From the NCBI RefSeq assembly GCF_050337105.1, contig NZ_JAKJSQ010000007.1, positions 1 to 64,000 of the forward strand: 64,000 nucleotides of DNA, written 5' to 3'. Of the stretch, positions 39,521-48,368 are shown one piece after another. Below the pieces are notes generated by a model, which saw nothing but the letters and a program-made list of their open reading frames with translations, had not been told where the DNA came from and made no database searches. The stretch's first letter is position 1; each line of letters starts with the position of its first letter. Source of the DNA: Aliivibrio_A kagoshimensis. GTDB taxonomy: Bacteria; Pseudomonadota; Gammaproteobacteria; Enterobacterales; Vibrionaceae. The translations under genes and the position numbers were made by a program.

Positions 39521-40660
39521 ATGTTTCGCTGCTCCCCTTTTGGTTGGATCTCTCAATACTTTATTGGCTTTTTCTTTGCCTATGGTGTCTATCTTCCGTT
39601 TTGGGCCCTATGGTTTGAAGATCAAGGCGTCAGTGCATCCGATATCGGTATTCTTCTTGGGTTAGGGTTCGCCACTCGCTGCATTTCAAACTTGCTGTTT
39701 ACGCCAAGAGTGCACAAGGCTGAACAGTTATTGCCGGCACTTCGTTGGCTGACACTTTCATCATTAATTGCTTGTGGTCTCTATCTATTTACGGGTGGTA
39801 ACTTCTGGCTAATGGCGGGGGCGACGGTTCTATTTAATCTCTCGTGTGGGCCAGCGGTTCCGCTCTCTGATGCTCTCGCTAACTATTACGCCAAATTGAA
39901 ACTGCTCGATTATGGAAAAACTCGGTTATGGGGGTCGATAAGTTTTATCGCTGGCTCAACGATTGTTGGGTATTTGGTCGCGGGATATGGCACCAGTATG
40001 ATTGTCTATACGGCGATAGCTGGTATTGCTATGTCGATGATATTTGTAATGAGAAATCCAACCATCATGCCGGTGACTCAACAGAGTGAGCATCATGAGA
40101 GACCTAAGTTAATTGAACTGCTCAAAAACAGTTCAGTGATTCGTTTTTTGGTATTGGTTGGGTTGATTCAGGGAAGCCACGCTGCGTTTTACAGTTTTAG
40201 CTCTATCTACTGGAAAGAGGCGGGTTATCAAGAGAGCACCATTGGGTATTTATGGAGTTTGGGTGTGGTCGCAGAAGTGGCCATATTCGCGTTTAGTCAG
40301 CGACTATTTGGCAGCATTAATACCGCCACTCTCTTTAAGATTGCAGCATTAGGCGTTGTGATTCGTTGGGGATTAACCGCCTCTACCACTGAGCTTCTTG
40401 GGTTGGTTGTGGTTCAGTTGCTGCACAGTATTACCTTTGCAACCGCACACATTGCCGCGATCAAATACATTCAAAAATCACCGGACAATAAGATGGTGGC
40501 CATGCAAGCGTTATATAACGCACTCCCATTAGGGGCATTTATCGCCTTAATGACCGCATTGAGTGGTTGGGCGTATGAAGCATGGGGTGGGCAAGTGTTC
40601 TGGTTAATGGCATTAATGGGGATTCCTGCACTCTTTATTAAGCTGGAGAAGGTTAAATAA
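39521..40660 (+). CDS. MFS transporter, HcaT (3-phenylpropionate carrier) family
   Basis: 379 aa from MFRCSPFGWISQYF, chosen for the GGAG 6 bases upstream; this gives exactly the E. coli HcaT length. An earlier in-frame start is rejected. About 12 membrane segments. It shares with HcaT the stretches FAYGVYLPFWALWF, PLSDALANYYAK, LDYGKTRLWGS, GSHAAFYSFSSIYW and YLWSLGVVAEVAIFAFS. No hca catabolic genes are near, so substrate is uncertain. It precedes crbS by 60 bp in the same direction. Confidence 0.85.
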   Translation: MFRCSPFGWISQYFIGFFFAYGVYLPFWALWFEDQGVSASDIGILLGLGFATRCISNLLFTPRVHKAEQLLPALRWLTLSSLIACGLYLFTGGNFWLMAGATVLFNLSCGPAVPLSDALANYYAKLKLLDYGKTRLWGSISFIAGSTIVGYLVAGYGTSMIVYTAIAGIAMSMIFVMRNPTIMPVTQQSEHHERPKLIELLKNSSVIRFLVLVGLIQGSHAAFYSFSSIYWKEAGYQESTIGYLWSLGVVAEVAIFAFSQRLFGSINTATLFKIAALGVVIRWGLTASTTELLGLVVVQLLHSITFATAHIAAIKYIQKSPDNKMVAMQALYNALPLGAFIALMTALSGWAYEAWGGQVFWLMALMGIPALFIKLEKVK

Positions 40661-40720
40661 TTGTTATGCGTTGAGTGAGAAATAGGTACAATCAATTGAC
40701 TGCGTATAAGGGATTGATTT

Positions 40721-43700
40721 ATGACACAAGGTTGGATTGTTGTACCGGTTTCATTGGCTTATCTTGGGCTGCTTTTCTTAATCGCGTGGTATGGAGATAG
40801 GCAGACACAGTGGATGGCTCGTTGGCGTCCCTGGATTTACAGTCTCTCTATTGCGGTCTACTGCACCTCTTGGACCTTTTATGGCACGGTCGGTCAAGCC
40901 AGTAATAACCCTTGGTCCTTTCTCCCTATCTATCTTGCTCCTATTCTTGTTTTTGTCTTCGGTTGGCGTTTTCTCGCTCGTTTAATCTTAATTGCGAAAC
41001 GCGAGCATATCACCTCTATTGCCGATTTTATCGCGGCTCGATATGGAAAATCTCAAGGGTTAGCGGTCGCGATCACCTTTATCGCTGTGGTCGGTATTCT
41101 ACCTTACATTGCGCTTCAGCTACGTGGTATCACGATGGGACTGGATCTTATCGCCCCTAATTTATCGTCAGACTTTGGTTACGGTGACGGACAGATTTCT
41201 TGGTTTGTGACCGCAGGGCTAGCAATATTTACCATTCTGTTTGGTACGCGTAATATCGACAATACTGAGCACCATCGTGGTGTGATGATGGCGGTGGCTT
41301 TTGAATCTCTGGTTAAATTGGCCGCTTTTTTGCTGGTGGGCTGTTTTATTCTCTACTGGGCAATGAATGATAACTCAATTGATCTGTTGGAAGTGGCTGT
41401 TCAAACCTATAAGTCACCGAACATTCCGACCTTGGTCATCCATACTGTACTGACTATTGCGGCAATCATCTGTCTCCCAAGGCAGTTTCATACTATCGTG
41501 GTTGAAAATGAAAAGCCGAGAGATCTGCATACTGCGCGTTGGGTCTTTCCTGGTTATTTGATCTTAATGGGACTGTTTGTTCTGCCTATTGCATGGGCTG
41601 GACAGGCGCTATTTACTGGAACCCCGGCCGATGCCTATGTGATTAGTGCGCCTCTGTCGGTTGGTGCAGACAATATTGCGCTTATCGCTTTCTTAGGCGG
41701 TACGTCAGCCGCAAGTGGCATGGTGATTGTGGCCACCATAGCACTGGCGATTATGGTCTCTAATGATCTGGTATTACCGCTGTTACTGCGCCGAGTGAAA
41801 ATCTCTAGTGGCAACTATTCACAGTTTTCAGGCCTACTGCTTAATATTCGCCGAGGCTTGATTCTGTTGCTCCTTGCTGCTGCATGGGGCGTGTACCAAG
41901 GGCTAGATGAAATTAGTTCCCTGTCGGTGATCGGTCTGCTCTCTTTTGCCGCGATAGCTCAATTCTCTCCGTCGCTCGTTGGGGGACTTTATTGGCGACA
42001 TGGTAATAAAAAAGGGGTATACAGTGGCCTGCTAGTCGGCTTCATTATGTGGTTGATCACTTTGATGAGTCAAACCGGCATCTTAGCTGGGGATGCTGAC
42101 AGTAACCTTCTACTATGGATTGTTACCCCCCCAGATTGGTTAGCAGCGATGCATTTAGAGATGTCTGATTGGGGCATGATGCTTAGCTTGACCCTAAATG
42201 CACTCTGTTATGTCACGGTATCAATGTTATCACGCTCCACTCTGAGTGAACGACTGCAAGCCGCCTCTTTTATTGGCACTCCACTGCCTGAAAGTGAAGA
42301 TGTGAGTCTTTATCAAAGCCGTGTGACCGTGGTTGAGTTAGAGATGTTGGCATCGCGATTTGTGGGAAGAAAGCGAGTTCGCCAAGCGTTTATTCAGTTC
42401 TCCCATCAACATAATTTACGTCTGGATCCTCAGCAACAAGCCAACGCAGCGTTGATCCGCCATACCGAGAGGGTATTAGCGGGAGTCTTTGGGGCGTCAT
42501 CATCTCGGTTGGTGCTGACCTCAGCGTTGCAAGGGCGAAACATGCAGCTAGAAGAGGTTGCAACGATTGTTGATGAGGCCTCGGAGCTGTTTGACTTTAG
42601 TCGTGGGTTACTGCAAGGCGCGATTGAGCATATTAGCCATGGTATTGCGGTAGTGGATAAACAACTGCGCCTAGTGGCATGGAATCAACGTTATCTTGAA
42701 CTGTTTAGTTTTCCTGCTGGATTAATACAGGTGGGTCGTCCGATAGCGGATGTGATCAGACATAACGCCGTGAATGGCCTATGTGGACCAGGTGATCCTG
42801 AGATGCACGTTAAACGAAGGGTAGATCACTTAGAGCGTGGAACGGCCCATATATCATCCAGAACACGTGCGGATGGCCGAGTGATTGAGGTACAAGGCAA
42901 TCCGATGCCTGCTGGTGGTTTTGTCATGAGTTTTACCGATATCACCGTATTTAGAGAGGCGGAAAAAGCCCTTAAAGAGGCCAATGAAAACTTAGAAGGG
43001 CGAGTGCTAGAGCGAACCCAAGAGTTGGAATCGCTTAATCAAAGACTAGTGAGTGCGACCTACAGTGCAGAGCATGCCTCTCAATCTAAAACGCGTTTCC
43101 TCGCCGCGGTGAGTCATGACTTGATGCAACCGCTTAATGCGGCTCGACTGTTTGCGTCGTCACTGTCTGAAGTCTCTAAAGATGAAGAGACCACCAAAAT
43201 GTCTGGTCACATAGAGTTAGCGCTTGAAGCTGCAGAGGATTTGATTGGTGATCTGCTGGATATCTCGCGATTAGAGTCAGGAAAAATTGAGTTTGCGGCG
43301 CATGATTTCTCTCTCAATGAGGTGCTGGATACACTCTCGGCTGAATTTGGTGTGTTAGCGCAAAGCCAAGGCATCGATTTTAAAGTGGTGCATACGGATT
43401 TGGTGATCCACTCGGATGCAAAACTGTTACGACGTGCACTGCAAAACTTTTTAACCAATGCGTTTCGTTATAACCCTAAAGGTAAAGTGCTGCTTGGCGC
43501 TCGTCGTGTTGGAGAGCAGGTTAGAATAGAGGTGTGGGATAACGGTGTCGGCATCGCCCCTGATAAACAAGAGTTTATATTTGAAGAGTTCACACGTGCA
43601 GAGCAGAGCCACGCTGATCAAGGATTAGGACTTGGCTTAGCGATCGCCCGTGGTATTGCCAGAACATTAGGTCATCACATTGGTTTGCGCTCTTGGGTCG

Positions 43701-44167
43701 GAGAGGGCACCGTATTCTCTATTTCAGTGGCTAAAGGGGTATTGCCTAAAGAGATGGCGAGCATGTTAACCACCTCTCAGCAGCCAGTATTACCAATGCA
43801 AGGTGTTAACGTGTTATGTGTGGATAATGAACCGGAAATATTACTGGGAATGGAGACCCTCCTAAAACGTTGGGGCTGTGAAGTGAAAACCGCCGAAGAT
43901 CTGCTGCAAAGCATGAGGGCGTTAGAGGATAACTGGCACCCTGATGTGATTTTCAGTGATTATCACCTGGCTAATGGACAGACAGGATTGCAAGTATTGC
44001 AACAGTGTCGCTTACGACTTGGTGATAACTTTAAAGGGGTGGTGATCAGTGCAGATAGAACCGATGAAGTGCTTAGCGGTATTAAAGGGAATGGATTTGG
44101 ATATATTTCAAAACCAGTTAAACCGCTTAAGTTAAGAGCAGTATTAAATCAATTGGTGGATGCATAA
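40721..44167 (+). CDS. crbS: Hybrid sensor kinase with sodium/solute symporter domain (CrbS)
   Basis: 1148 aa. The N-terminal half (about 1-500) is a polytopic domain of the sodium/solute symporter family, with about 13 membrane segments. A PAS-like domain follows (about 630-750), then a short coiled coil, HisKA with the phosphorylated His in AAVSHDLMQPLNAARL (about 798), HATPase (VWDNGVGIAPDK, GLGLGLAIARG) and a C-terminal receiver with Asp in DVIFSDYHL (about 1083). This is the CrbS/MxtR architecture that, with CrbR, turns on acs in Vibrio and Pseudomonas. Whether the symporter part moves or only senses substrate is not settled by sequence. Confidence 0.92.
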   Translation: MTQGWIVVPVSLAYLGLLFLIAWYGDRQTQWMARWRPWIYSLSIAVYCTSWTFYGTVGQASNNPWSFLPIYLAPILVFVFGWRFLARLILIAKREHITSIADFIAARYGKSQGLAVAITFIAVVGILPYIALQLRGITMGLDLIAPNLSSDFGYGDGQISWFVTAGLAIFTILFGTRNIDNTEHHRGVMMAVAFESLVKLAAFLLVGCFILYWAMNDNSIDLLEVAVQTYKSPNIPTLVIHTVLTIAAIICLPRQFHTIVVENEKPRDLHTARWVFPGYLILMGLFVLPIAWAGQALFTGTPADAYVISAPLSVGADNIALIAFLGGTSAASGMVIVATIALAIMVSNDLVLPLLLRRVKISSGNYSQFSGLLLNIRRGLILLLLAAAWGVYQGLDEISSLSVIGLLSFAAIAQFSPSLVGGLYWRHGNKKGVYSGLLVGFIMWLITLMSQTGILAGDADSNLLLWIVTPPDWLAAMHLEMSDWGMMLSLTLNALCYVTVSMLSRSTLSERLQAASFIGTPLPESEDVSLYQSRVTVVELEMLASRFVGRKRVRQAFIQFSHQHNLRLDPQQQANAALIRHTERVLAGVFGASSSRLVLTSALQGRNMQLEEVATIVDEASELFDFSRGLLQGAIEHISHGIAVVDKQLRLVAWNQRYLELFSFPAGLIQVGRPIADVIRHNAVNGLCGPGDPEMHVKRRVDHLERGTAHISSRTRADGRVIEVQGNPMPAGGFVMSFTDITVFREAEKALKEANENLEGRVLERTQELESLNQRLVSATYSAEHASQSKTRFLAAVSHDLMQPLNAARLFASSLSEVSKDEETTKMSGHIELALEAAEDLIGDLLDISRLESGKIEFAAHDFSLNEVLDTLSAEFGVLAQSQGIDFKVVHTDLVIHSDAKLLRRALQNFLTNAFRYNPKGKVLLGARRVGEQVRIEVWDNGVGIAPDKQEFIFEEFTRAEQSHADQGLGLGLAIARGIARTLGHHIGLRSWVGEGTVFSISVAKGVLPKEMASMLTTSQQPVLPMQGVNVLCVDNEPEILLGMETLLKRWGCEVKTAEDLLQSMRALEDNWHPDVIFSDYHLANGQTGLQVLQQCRLRLGDNFKGVVISADRTDEVLSGIKGNGFGYISKPVKPLKLRAVLNQLVDA

Positions 44168-44170
44168 ACG

Positions 44171-44197
44171 AAAAAAGGTCAGCATAGGCTGACCTTT
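44171..44197. terminator. Terminator between crbS and the actP-like gene
   Basis: AAAGGTCAGC-atag-GCTGACCTTT between convergent genes, 3 bp past crbS; the T run is best on the minus strand. Confidence 0.85.
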
Positions 44198-44218
44198 GAT
44201 TACGTATTTATTGTGTGT

Positions 44219-45922
44219 TTAATGGCTTTGCGCGTCACCAGAACCTTTAGGGAATCGAATCGATTCAACTAGGTCTTGAACGTCTTGTGGTACTTCTGCA
44301 GTGACTTTACTTATTGCAATCGATACAACAAAGTTCAGACACATACCCAAGGTACCAATACCTTCTGGACTGATACCAAACATCCAGTTATCAGGCGTAT
44401 TTGCTGCTGGGTTTACAAACTTGAAGTAGATGATGTAAGCCGCAGTGAATACGATACCTGAAAGCATACCTGCAATCGCGCCTTCTTTGTTCATCTTCTT
44501 GTAGAAGATACCCAAGATGATGGCAGGGAAGAATGAGGATGCTGCTAAACCAAAGGCAAAGGCAACAACCTGAGCCACAAATCCAGGTGGATTAATCCCC
44601 AGATAACCCGCACCGACAATCGCAAGTGCCGCACCGATTCGAGCTGCGAGTAACTCCTGTTTATCCGTCATGTCCGGTTTAAAGCCTTTCTTCAACAAGT
44701 CATGAGAGATGGAGGTGGAGATAACCAAGAGTAGACCCGCTGCAGTTGATAGTGCAGCCGCTAAGCCACCTGCCGCAAGCAGTGCAACCACCCAGTTAGG
44801 CAGACCCGCTAGCTCTGGACTTGCTAATACAATGATGTCACGGTTAATTTTAACTTCGTTACGTTCATCACCCGAGTAGAACATCTTGCCATCGCCATTT
44901 TTATCTTCATAGCTAACAAGACCGGTGCTTTCCCAGTTCTTATACCAGCTAGGTGCTTCAGCAATGGTCACACCTTGCATGTCAGGGCCGTTGATTGTTT
45001 CAATCAAGTTGATTCGAGCAAAGGCCGCAATCGCAGGGGCTGTGGTATACAGAAGTGAAATAAACACTAAAGCATAACCCGCTGAGATACGTGCATCAGA
45101 TACTTTTGGAACGGTGAAGAAACGAATGATTACATGTGGAAGACCGGCAGTACCAACCATTAGAGCGGCACAGATAAAGAATACGTCAACCATACTCTTT
45201 GAGCCATCAATGTAGGAGGTAAATCCGAGTTCAGCCGTTAGACCTTCAAGGCGCTCTAACACGTAGGTTTCAGAGCCTGTCACTGTCGAACCAAAACCAA
45301 GTTGAGGCAGAACATGGCCTGTCATTTGGATTGAGGTAAAGATTGCAGGAACCATGAAAGCAAAGATAAGCACACAGTACTGAGCAACCTGAGTATAAGT
45401 GATGCCTTTCATTCCACCTAAAACGGCGTAGAAGAAAACAATACCCATACCAATGATGATACCCATATTGATATCAACTTCTAGGAAGCGAGCAAATACC
45501 ACACCCACTCCACGCATTTGACCTGCTACGTAAGTAAACGAAACGAAGATGGCACAAAAGACAGCTACCATACGTGCAGTTCTAGAGTAATAACGATCAC
45601 CGATGAAATCTGGCACAGTGAACTTACCAAATTTACGAAGGTACGGCGCTAAACATAAAGCAAGAAGAACGTAACCGCCCGTCCAACCCATTAAGTACAC
45701 ACTTCCGTCGTAACCGATGAAAGAGATAATACCTGCCATTGAAATAAATGATGCAGCCGACATCCAGTCAGCAGCGGTAGCCATACCGTTAGCAAGTGGA
45801 TGAACACCACCACCTGCAACATAGAACTCACTGGTTGTTCCTGCGCGAGCCCAGATTGCAATGCCGATGTATAAGGCAAATGTGATACCGACTAATATAA
45901 ACGTCCAAGTTTGGATATCCAT
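44219..45922 (-). CDS. ActP-like sodium/solute symporter, large subunit
   Basis: 567 aa, about 13 membrane segments, sodium/solute symporter family, of the subfamily that pairs with a small DUF4212 partner (VC_2705-like). Typical stretches: EFYVAGGGVHPLANGMATAADWMSAASFI, GGMKGITYTQVAQYCVL, LPHVIIRFFTVP, STAAGLLLVISTSISHDL. Acetate or another short carboxylate is the likely substrate by context (CrbSR, acs). A polar insert of about 45 residues near 315-360 carries DKNGDG, an EF-hand-like loop. It lies 11 bp after its small partner. Confidence 0.9.
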   Translation of the reverse strand: MDIQTWTFILVGITFALYIGIAIWARAGTTSEFYVAGGGVHPLANGMATAADWMSAASFISMAGIISFIGYDGSVYLMGWTGGYVLLALCLAPYLRKFGKFTVPDFIGDRYYSRTARMVAVFCAIFVSFTYVAGQMRGVGVVFARFLEVDINMGIIIGMGIVFFYAVLGGMKGITYTQVAQYCVLIFAFMVPAIFTSIQMTGHVLPQLGFGSTVTGSETYVLERLEGLTAELGFTSYIDGSKSMVDVFFICAALMVGTAGLPHVIIRFFTVPKVSDARISAGYALVFISLLYTTAPAIAAFARINLIETINGPDMQGVTIAEAPSWYKNWESTGLVSYEDKNGDGKMFYSGDERNEVKINRDIIVLASPELAGLPNWVVALLAAGGLAAALSTAAGLLLVISTSISHDLLKKGFKPDMTDKQELLAARIGAALAIVGAGYLGINPPGFVAQVVAFAFGLAASSFFPAIILGIFYKKMNKEGAIAGMLSGIVFTAAYIIYFKFVNPAANTPDNWMFGISPEGIGTLGMCLNFVVSIAISKVTAEVPQDVQDLVESIRFPKGSGDAQSH

Positions 45923-45933
45923 GAAATTCCCTC

Positions 45934-46203
45934 TTAATCTTCTTGTACGTTGAATTTTTTGTCGAGGGCATTCATGCGTGCCACGTAAACAAAAATAAGA
46001 ACTACAAAGGTGTATATCGACCCTTGCTGCGCAAACCAGAACCCAAGCTTAAAGCCGCCAATTTGCACGGTATTAAGTACATCAACAAATAGAATGCCAG
46101 CGCCATATGAAACGACAAACCAGATAGCGAGCAAAGTGCCCATTATGCTGAGGTTCTCTTTCCAATAGGCTTGAGCATGGTCTTTTGATTCAAATGACAT
46201 CAC
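45934..46203 (-). CDS. DUF4212 symporter small subunit
   Basis: 89 aa with two membrane segments (about 20-42 and 52-74): AYWKENLSIMGTLLAIWFVVSYGAGILFVDVLN and GFKLGFWFAQQGSIYTFVVLIFVYV. Belongs to the small proteins encoded immediately before VC_2705-type symporters, analogous to YjcH before ActP in E. coli. Translationally linked to the large subunit. SD AGGAGG is upstream. Confidence 0.88.
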   Translation of the reverse strand: MMSFESKDHAQAYWKENLSIMGTLLAIWFVVSYGAGILFVDVLNTVQIGGFKLGFWFAQQGSIYTFVVLIFVYVARMNALDKKFNVQED

Positions 46204-46411
46204 TGCCTCCTTTCACGTTAATAAGATGTTACAGAAACAACATTAGCAGTGAAGTCTTTATATAACAGTGCAACTTTAGTCGTGTGATTAACGAACCAAT
46301 CTAGCGGGATAGCAATGAATATGTGAGATGGGTAATAAAATCGATATGTTAATTAATTGTTAACATAGCCAAAGGTCTAATACAAATAGTCGGTAGCAAA
46401 CGGAGGATGTG

Positions 46412-46439
46412 AAAAAGTTAGCGGTTACGCTAACTTTTT
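46412..46439. terminator. Terminator after crbR
   Basis: AAAAAGTTAGCG-gtta-CGCTAACTTTTT, symmetrical with T runs both ways. It separates crbR from the symporter operon, whose promoter must lie in 46204-46411. Confidence 0.85.
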
Positions 46440-46471
46440 ATGTGGATTTTTGGGAATTGTGGGGTAACGCG

Positions 46472-47107
46472 TTACTCAATAGGGTCAAGTTGTTGCAGAA
46501 GGATGACCGCTTGCGTGCGGTTTTTCACCCCGAGTTTTCTAAATATTGCCGTCATGTGGGCTTTGATGGTGGCTTCAGATACATCCAAATCATAAGCGAT
46601 CTGTTTATTGAGTAGGCCATCGGTGAGCATGCCGAGCACTTTGTATTGTTGAGGAGTCAAGCTGGCAATTTTATGAGCGATGTCATTGCCTTCTACATGC
46701 TCATTGATCAAGCCTGCAGGGAAGAACGGTTCGCCTGATAACACTTGGTTGAGTGCAGAGACAAGTGAGCGCATGTCGCTGGACTTGGGAATAAAACCAA
46801 AGGCGCCGTGATGTTTCACTTGGGTAACAATACTGGCTTCTTCACTGGCTGAGATGACAACAATCGGGAGATCGGGATATTGAGAGCGCAGATGAATTAA
46901 GCCTGACATGCCATTTGCTCCGGGCATTTTTAGATCAAGCAGCAACAGATCGATGTCTGACTCTTTGGCCATCAGGTCGATAAGGGTGGTGAGTGAGTCA
47001 GCCTCAAGTAAGTTTGCGCCGCTGATCGCCATATGGATCGACTGAAACAGTGCGTTGCGAAATAGAGGGTGATCATCAGCAATGATAATAGTGTAATTCG
47101 CGTCCAT
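46472..47107 (-). CDS. crbR: LuxR/NarL-type response regulator (CrbR)
   Basis: 211 aa. Receiver domain with the phospho-acceptor Asp in DLLLLDLKMPGANG (about residue 58), then a C-terminal LuxR helix-turn-helix (LTPQQYKVLGMLTDGLLNKQIAYDLDVSEATIKAH, about 148-182). By similarity to Vibrio CrbR and Pseudomonas ErdR and by position next to crbS and the ActP-like pair, it is the expected activator of acs. It lies 268 bp upstream of the symporter pair, in the same direction. Confidence 0.88.
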   Translation of the reverse strand: MDANYTIIIADDHPLFRNALFQSIHMAISGANLLEADSLTTLIDLMAKESDIDLLLLDLKMPGANGMSGLIHLRSQYPDLPIVVISASEEASIVTQVKHHGAFGFIPKSSDMRSLVSALNQVLSGEPFFPAGLINEHVEGNDIAHKIASLTPQQYKVLGMLTDGLLNKQIAYDLDVSEATIKAHMTAIFRKLGVKNRTQAVILLQQLDPIE

Positions 47108-47200
47108 GAGATCTTACTTTTATAAGAGTAGTGACTTTACCGTAGCACTTGAGGGGAAAGTGAGCAATTTAATAGGGTGAAACTCTGCGCTCTATCGCTT

Positions 47201-47241
47201 AAAAATGAGAAAGATACATCGTGCTTTGAGCACGATGTATC
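47201..47241 (-). terminator. Terminator of the Afu-like ABC operon
   Basis: GATACATCGTGC-ttga-type loop-GCACGATGTATC, a 12-bp stem, followed on the minus strand by TTTCTCATTTTT. Confidence 0.82.
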
Positions 47242-47268
47242 CTAGCATTGTGAACTTGGTTGCTCAGT

Positions 47269-48351
47269 TTACGAGAGCGCCACCAGTTCGTTGGTATCAA
47301 CGCCAATTAACACGCTGTCACCATTAGATAAGTGCTGAGTACCTCTGCGATGTGGATCATCCACTAGCAACTGCTGCCCACCCACATCAATCGCGTACCT
47401 GACTAGGTGGCCAAGGAACTCTTGATGAAGAATCTTACCTTCAAGCACCAGTGAAGAGGTAAGTGCTGAGGTAGGGTCACGACTAATTTCAACACTTTGT
47501 GGGCGAAATAGCAGGGACATATCCCCCCGTTTCTCTGTTTGGTACGGGAAGGTAATGCCTGATTCGGTCGAGAAGATGGTCGACCCTTGATCGTCATTCA
47601 CTTTACCATTAAGTAAGTTAGCCGTGCCTAAGAAGTCAGCTACGAATCGGTTGGCAGGGTTATCATAAAGCGAGATAGGTCTTCCTGTCTGCTGAATGAT
47701 GCCTTGATCAAGCACTGCAATACGATCAGAGATGGTGTTTGCTTCTTCTTGGTCATGGGTAACAAAGATGGTAGTGAGTCCCAATTTCCTCTGTAGATCA
47801 AGCAGATCTCGACGCATCTGTTCACGCAGGTTAGCATCGAGGTTAGAGAGTGGTTCATCCAACAATAACACCTGAGGTTCAACCACCACAGTACGCGCAA
47901 TGGCAACACGCTGCTGCTGACCACCAGAGAGCTGAGAGGGGCGTCGATCAGCTAAGTGCATTAAACCAACCAGTTCCAGTGCATTATCAACCCGCTCTTT
48001 GATCTCTGGTTTTGGGACTTTACGCTCTTCTAGACCATAAGCGACATTCTGGCGTACTGTCATATGTGGCCAAAGCGCATAACTCTGAAATACCATACCG
48101 ACGTTACGTTTCCAGGGTGGTAAATCGACAATGTCTTGGCCTCCAATGAGTATCTGACCTTCAGGCGTTGGGCCAAACCCCGCGATTGCTCGAAGCAGAG
48201 TCGACTTCCCTGAACCTGATGGCCCAAGAAAAGCGAAGAACTCACCAGGTTTAATGTCTAAATTTACCCCTTTAAGCACTTCTGTCTCACCAAAAGAGAG
48301 GGAGAGGTTATTAATGGTGATACCCACCTGTTTATCATTATTCAATTTCAT
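47269..48351 (-). CDS. ABC transporter ATPase, AfuC/FbpC type
   Basis: 360 aa. Walker A GPSGSGKSTLL (about 43-53), Q-loop VFQSYALWPHM, signature LSGGQQQRVAIART, Walker B VLLLDEPLSNLDA, switch THDQEEA, and a C-terminal TOBE-like domain (about 280-360). Energises the permease and binding protein encoded just upstream. FbpC/AfuC/2-aminoethylphosphonate ATPases are too similar to separate by this subunit alone. Third gene of the three-gene operon. Confidence 0.9.
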   Translation of the reverse strand: MKLNNDKQVGITINNLSLSFGETEVLKGVNLDIKPGEFFAFLGPSGSGKSTLLRAIAGFGPTPEGQILIGGQDIVDLPPWKRNVGMVFQSYALWPHMTVRQNVAYGLEERKVPKPEIKERVDNALELVGLMHLADRRPSQLSGGQQQRVAIARTVVVEPQVLLLDEPLSNLDANLREQMRRDLLDLQRKLGLTTIFVTHDQEEANTISDRIAVLDQGIIQQTGRPISLYDNPANRFVADFLGTANLLNGKVNDDQGSTIFSTESGITFPYQTEKRGDMSLLFRPQSVEISRDPTSALTSSLVLEGKILHQEFLGHLVRYAIDVGGQQLLVDDPHRRGTQHLSNGDSVLIGVDTNELVALS

Positions 48352-48368
48352 TTTTATTTCTCCTACTC

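Noticed and set aside
46409..46615. Small frame over the crbR terminator
   Set aside because: Shadow of crbR on the opposite strand beginning in a hairpin.
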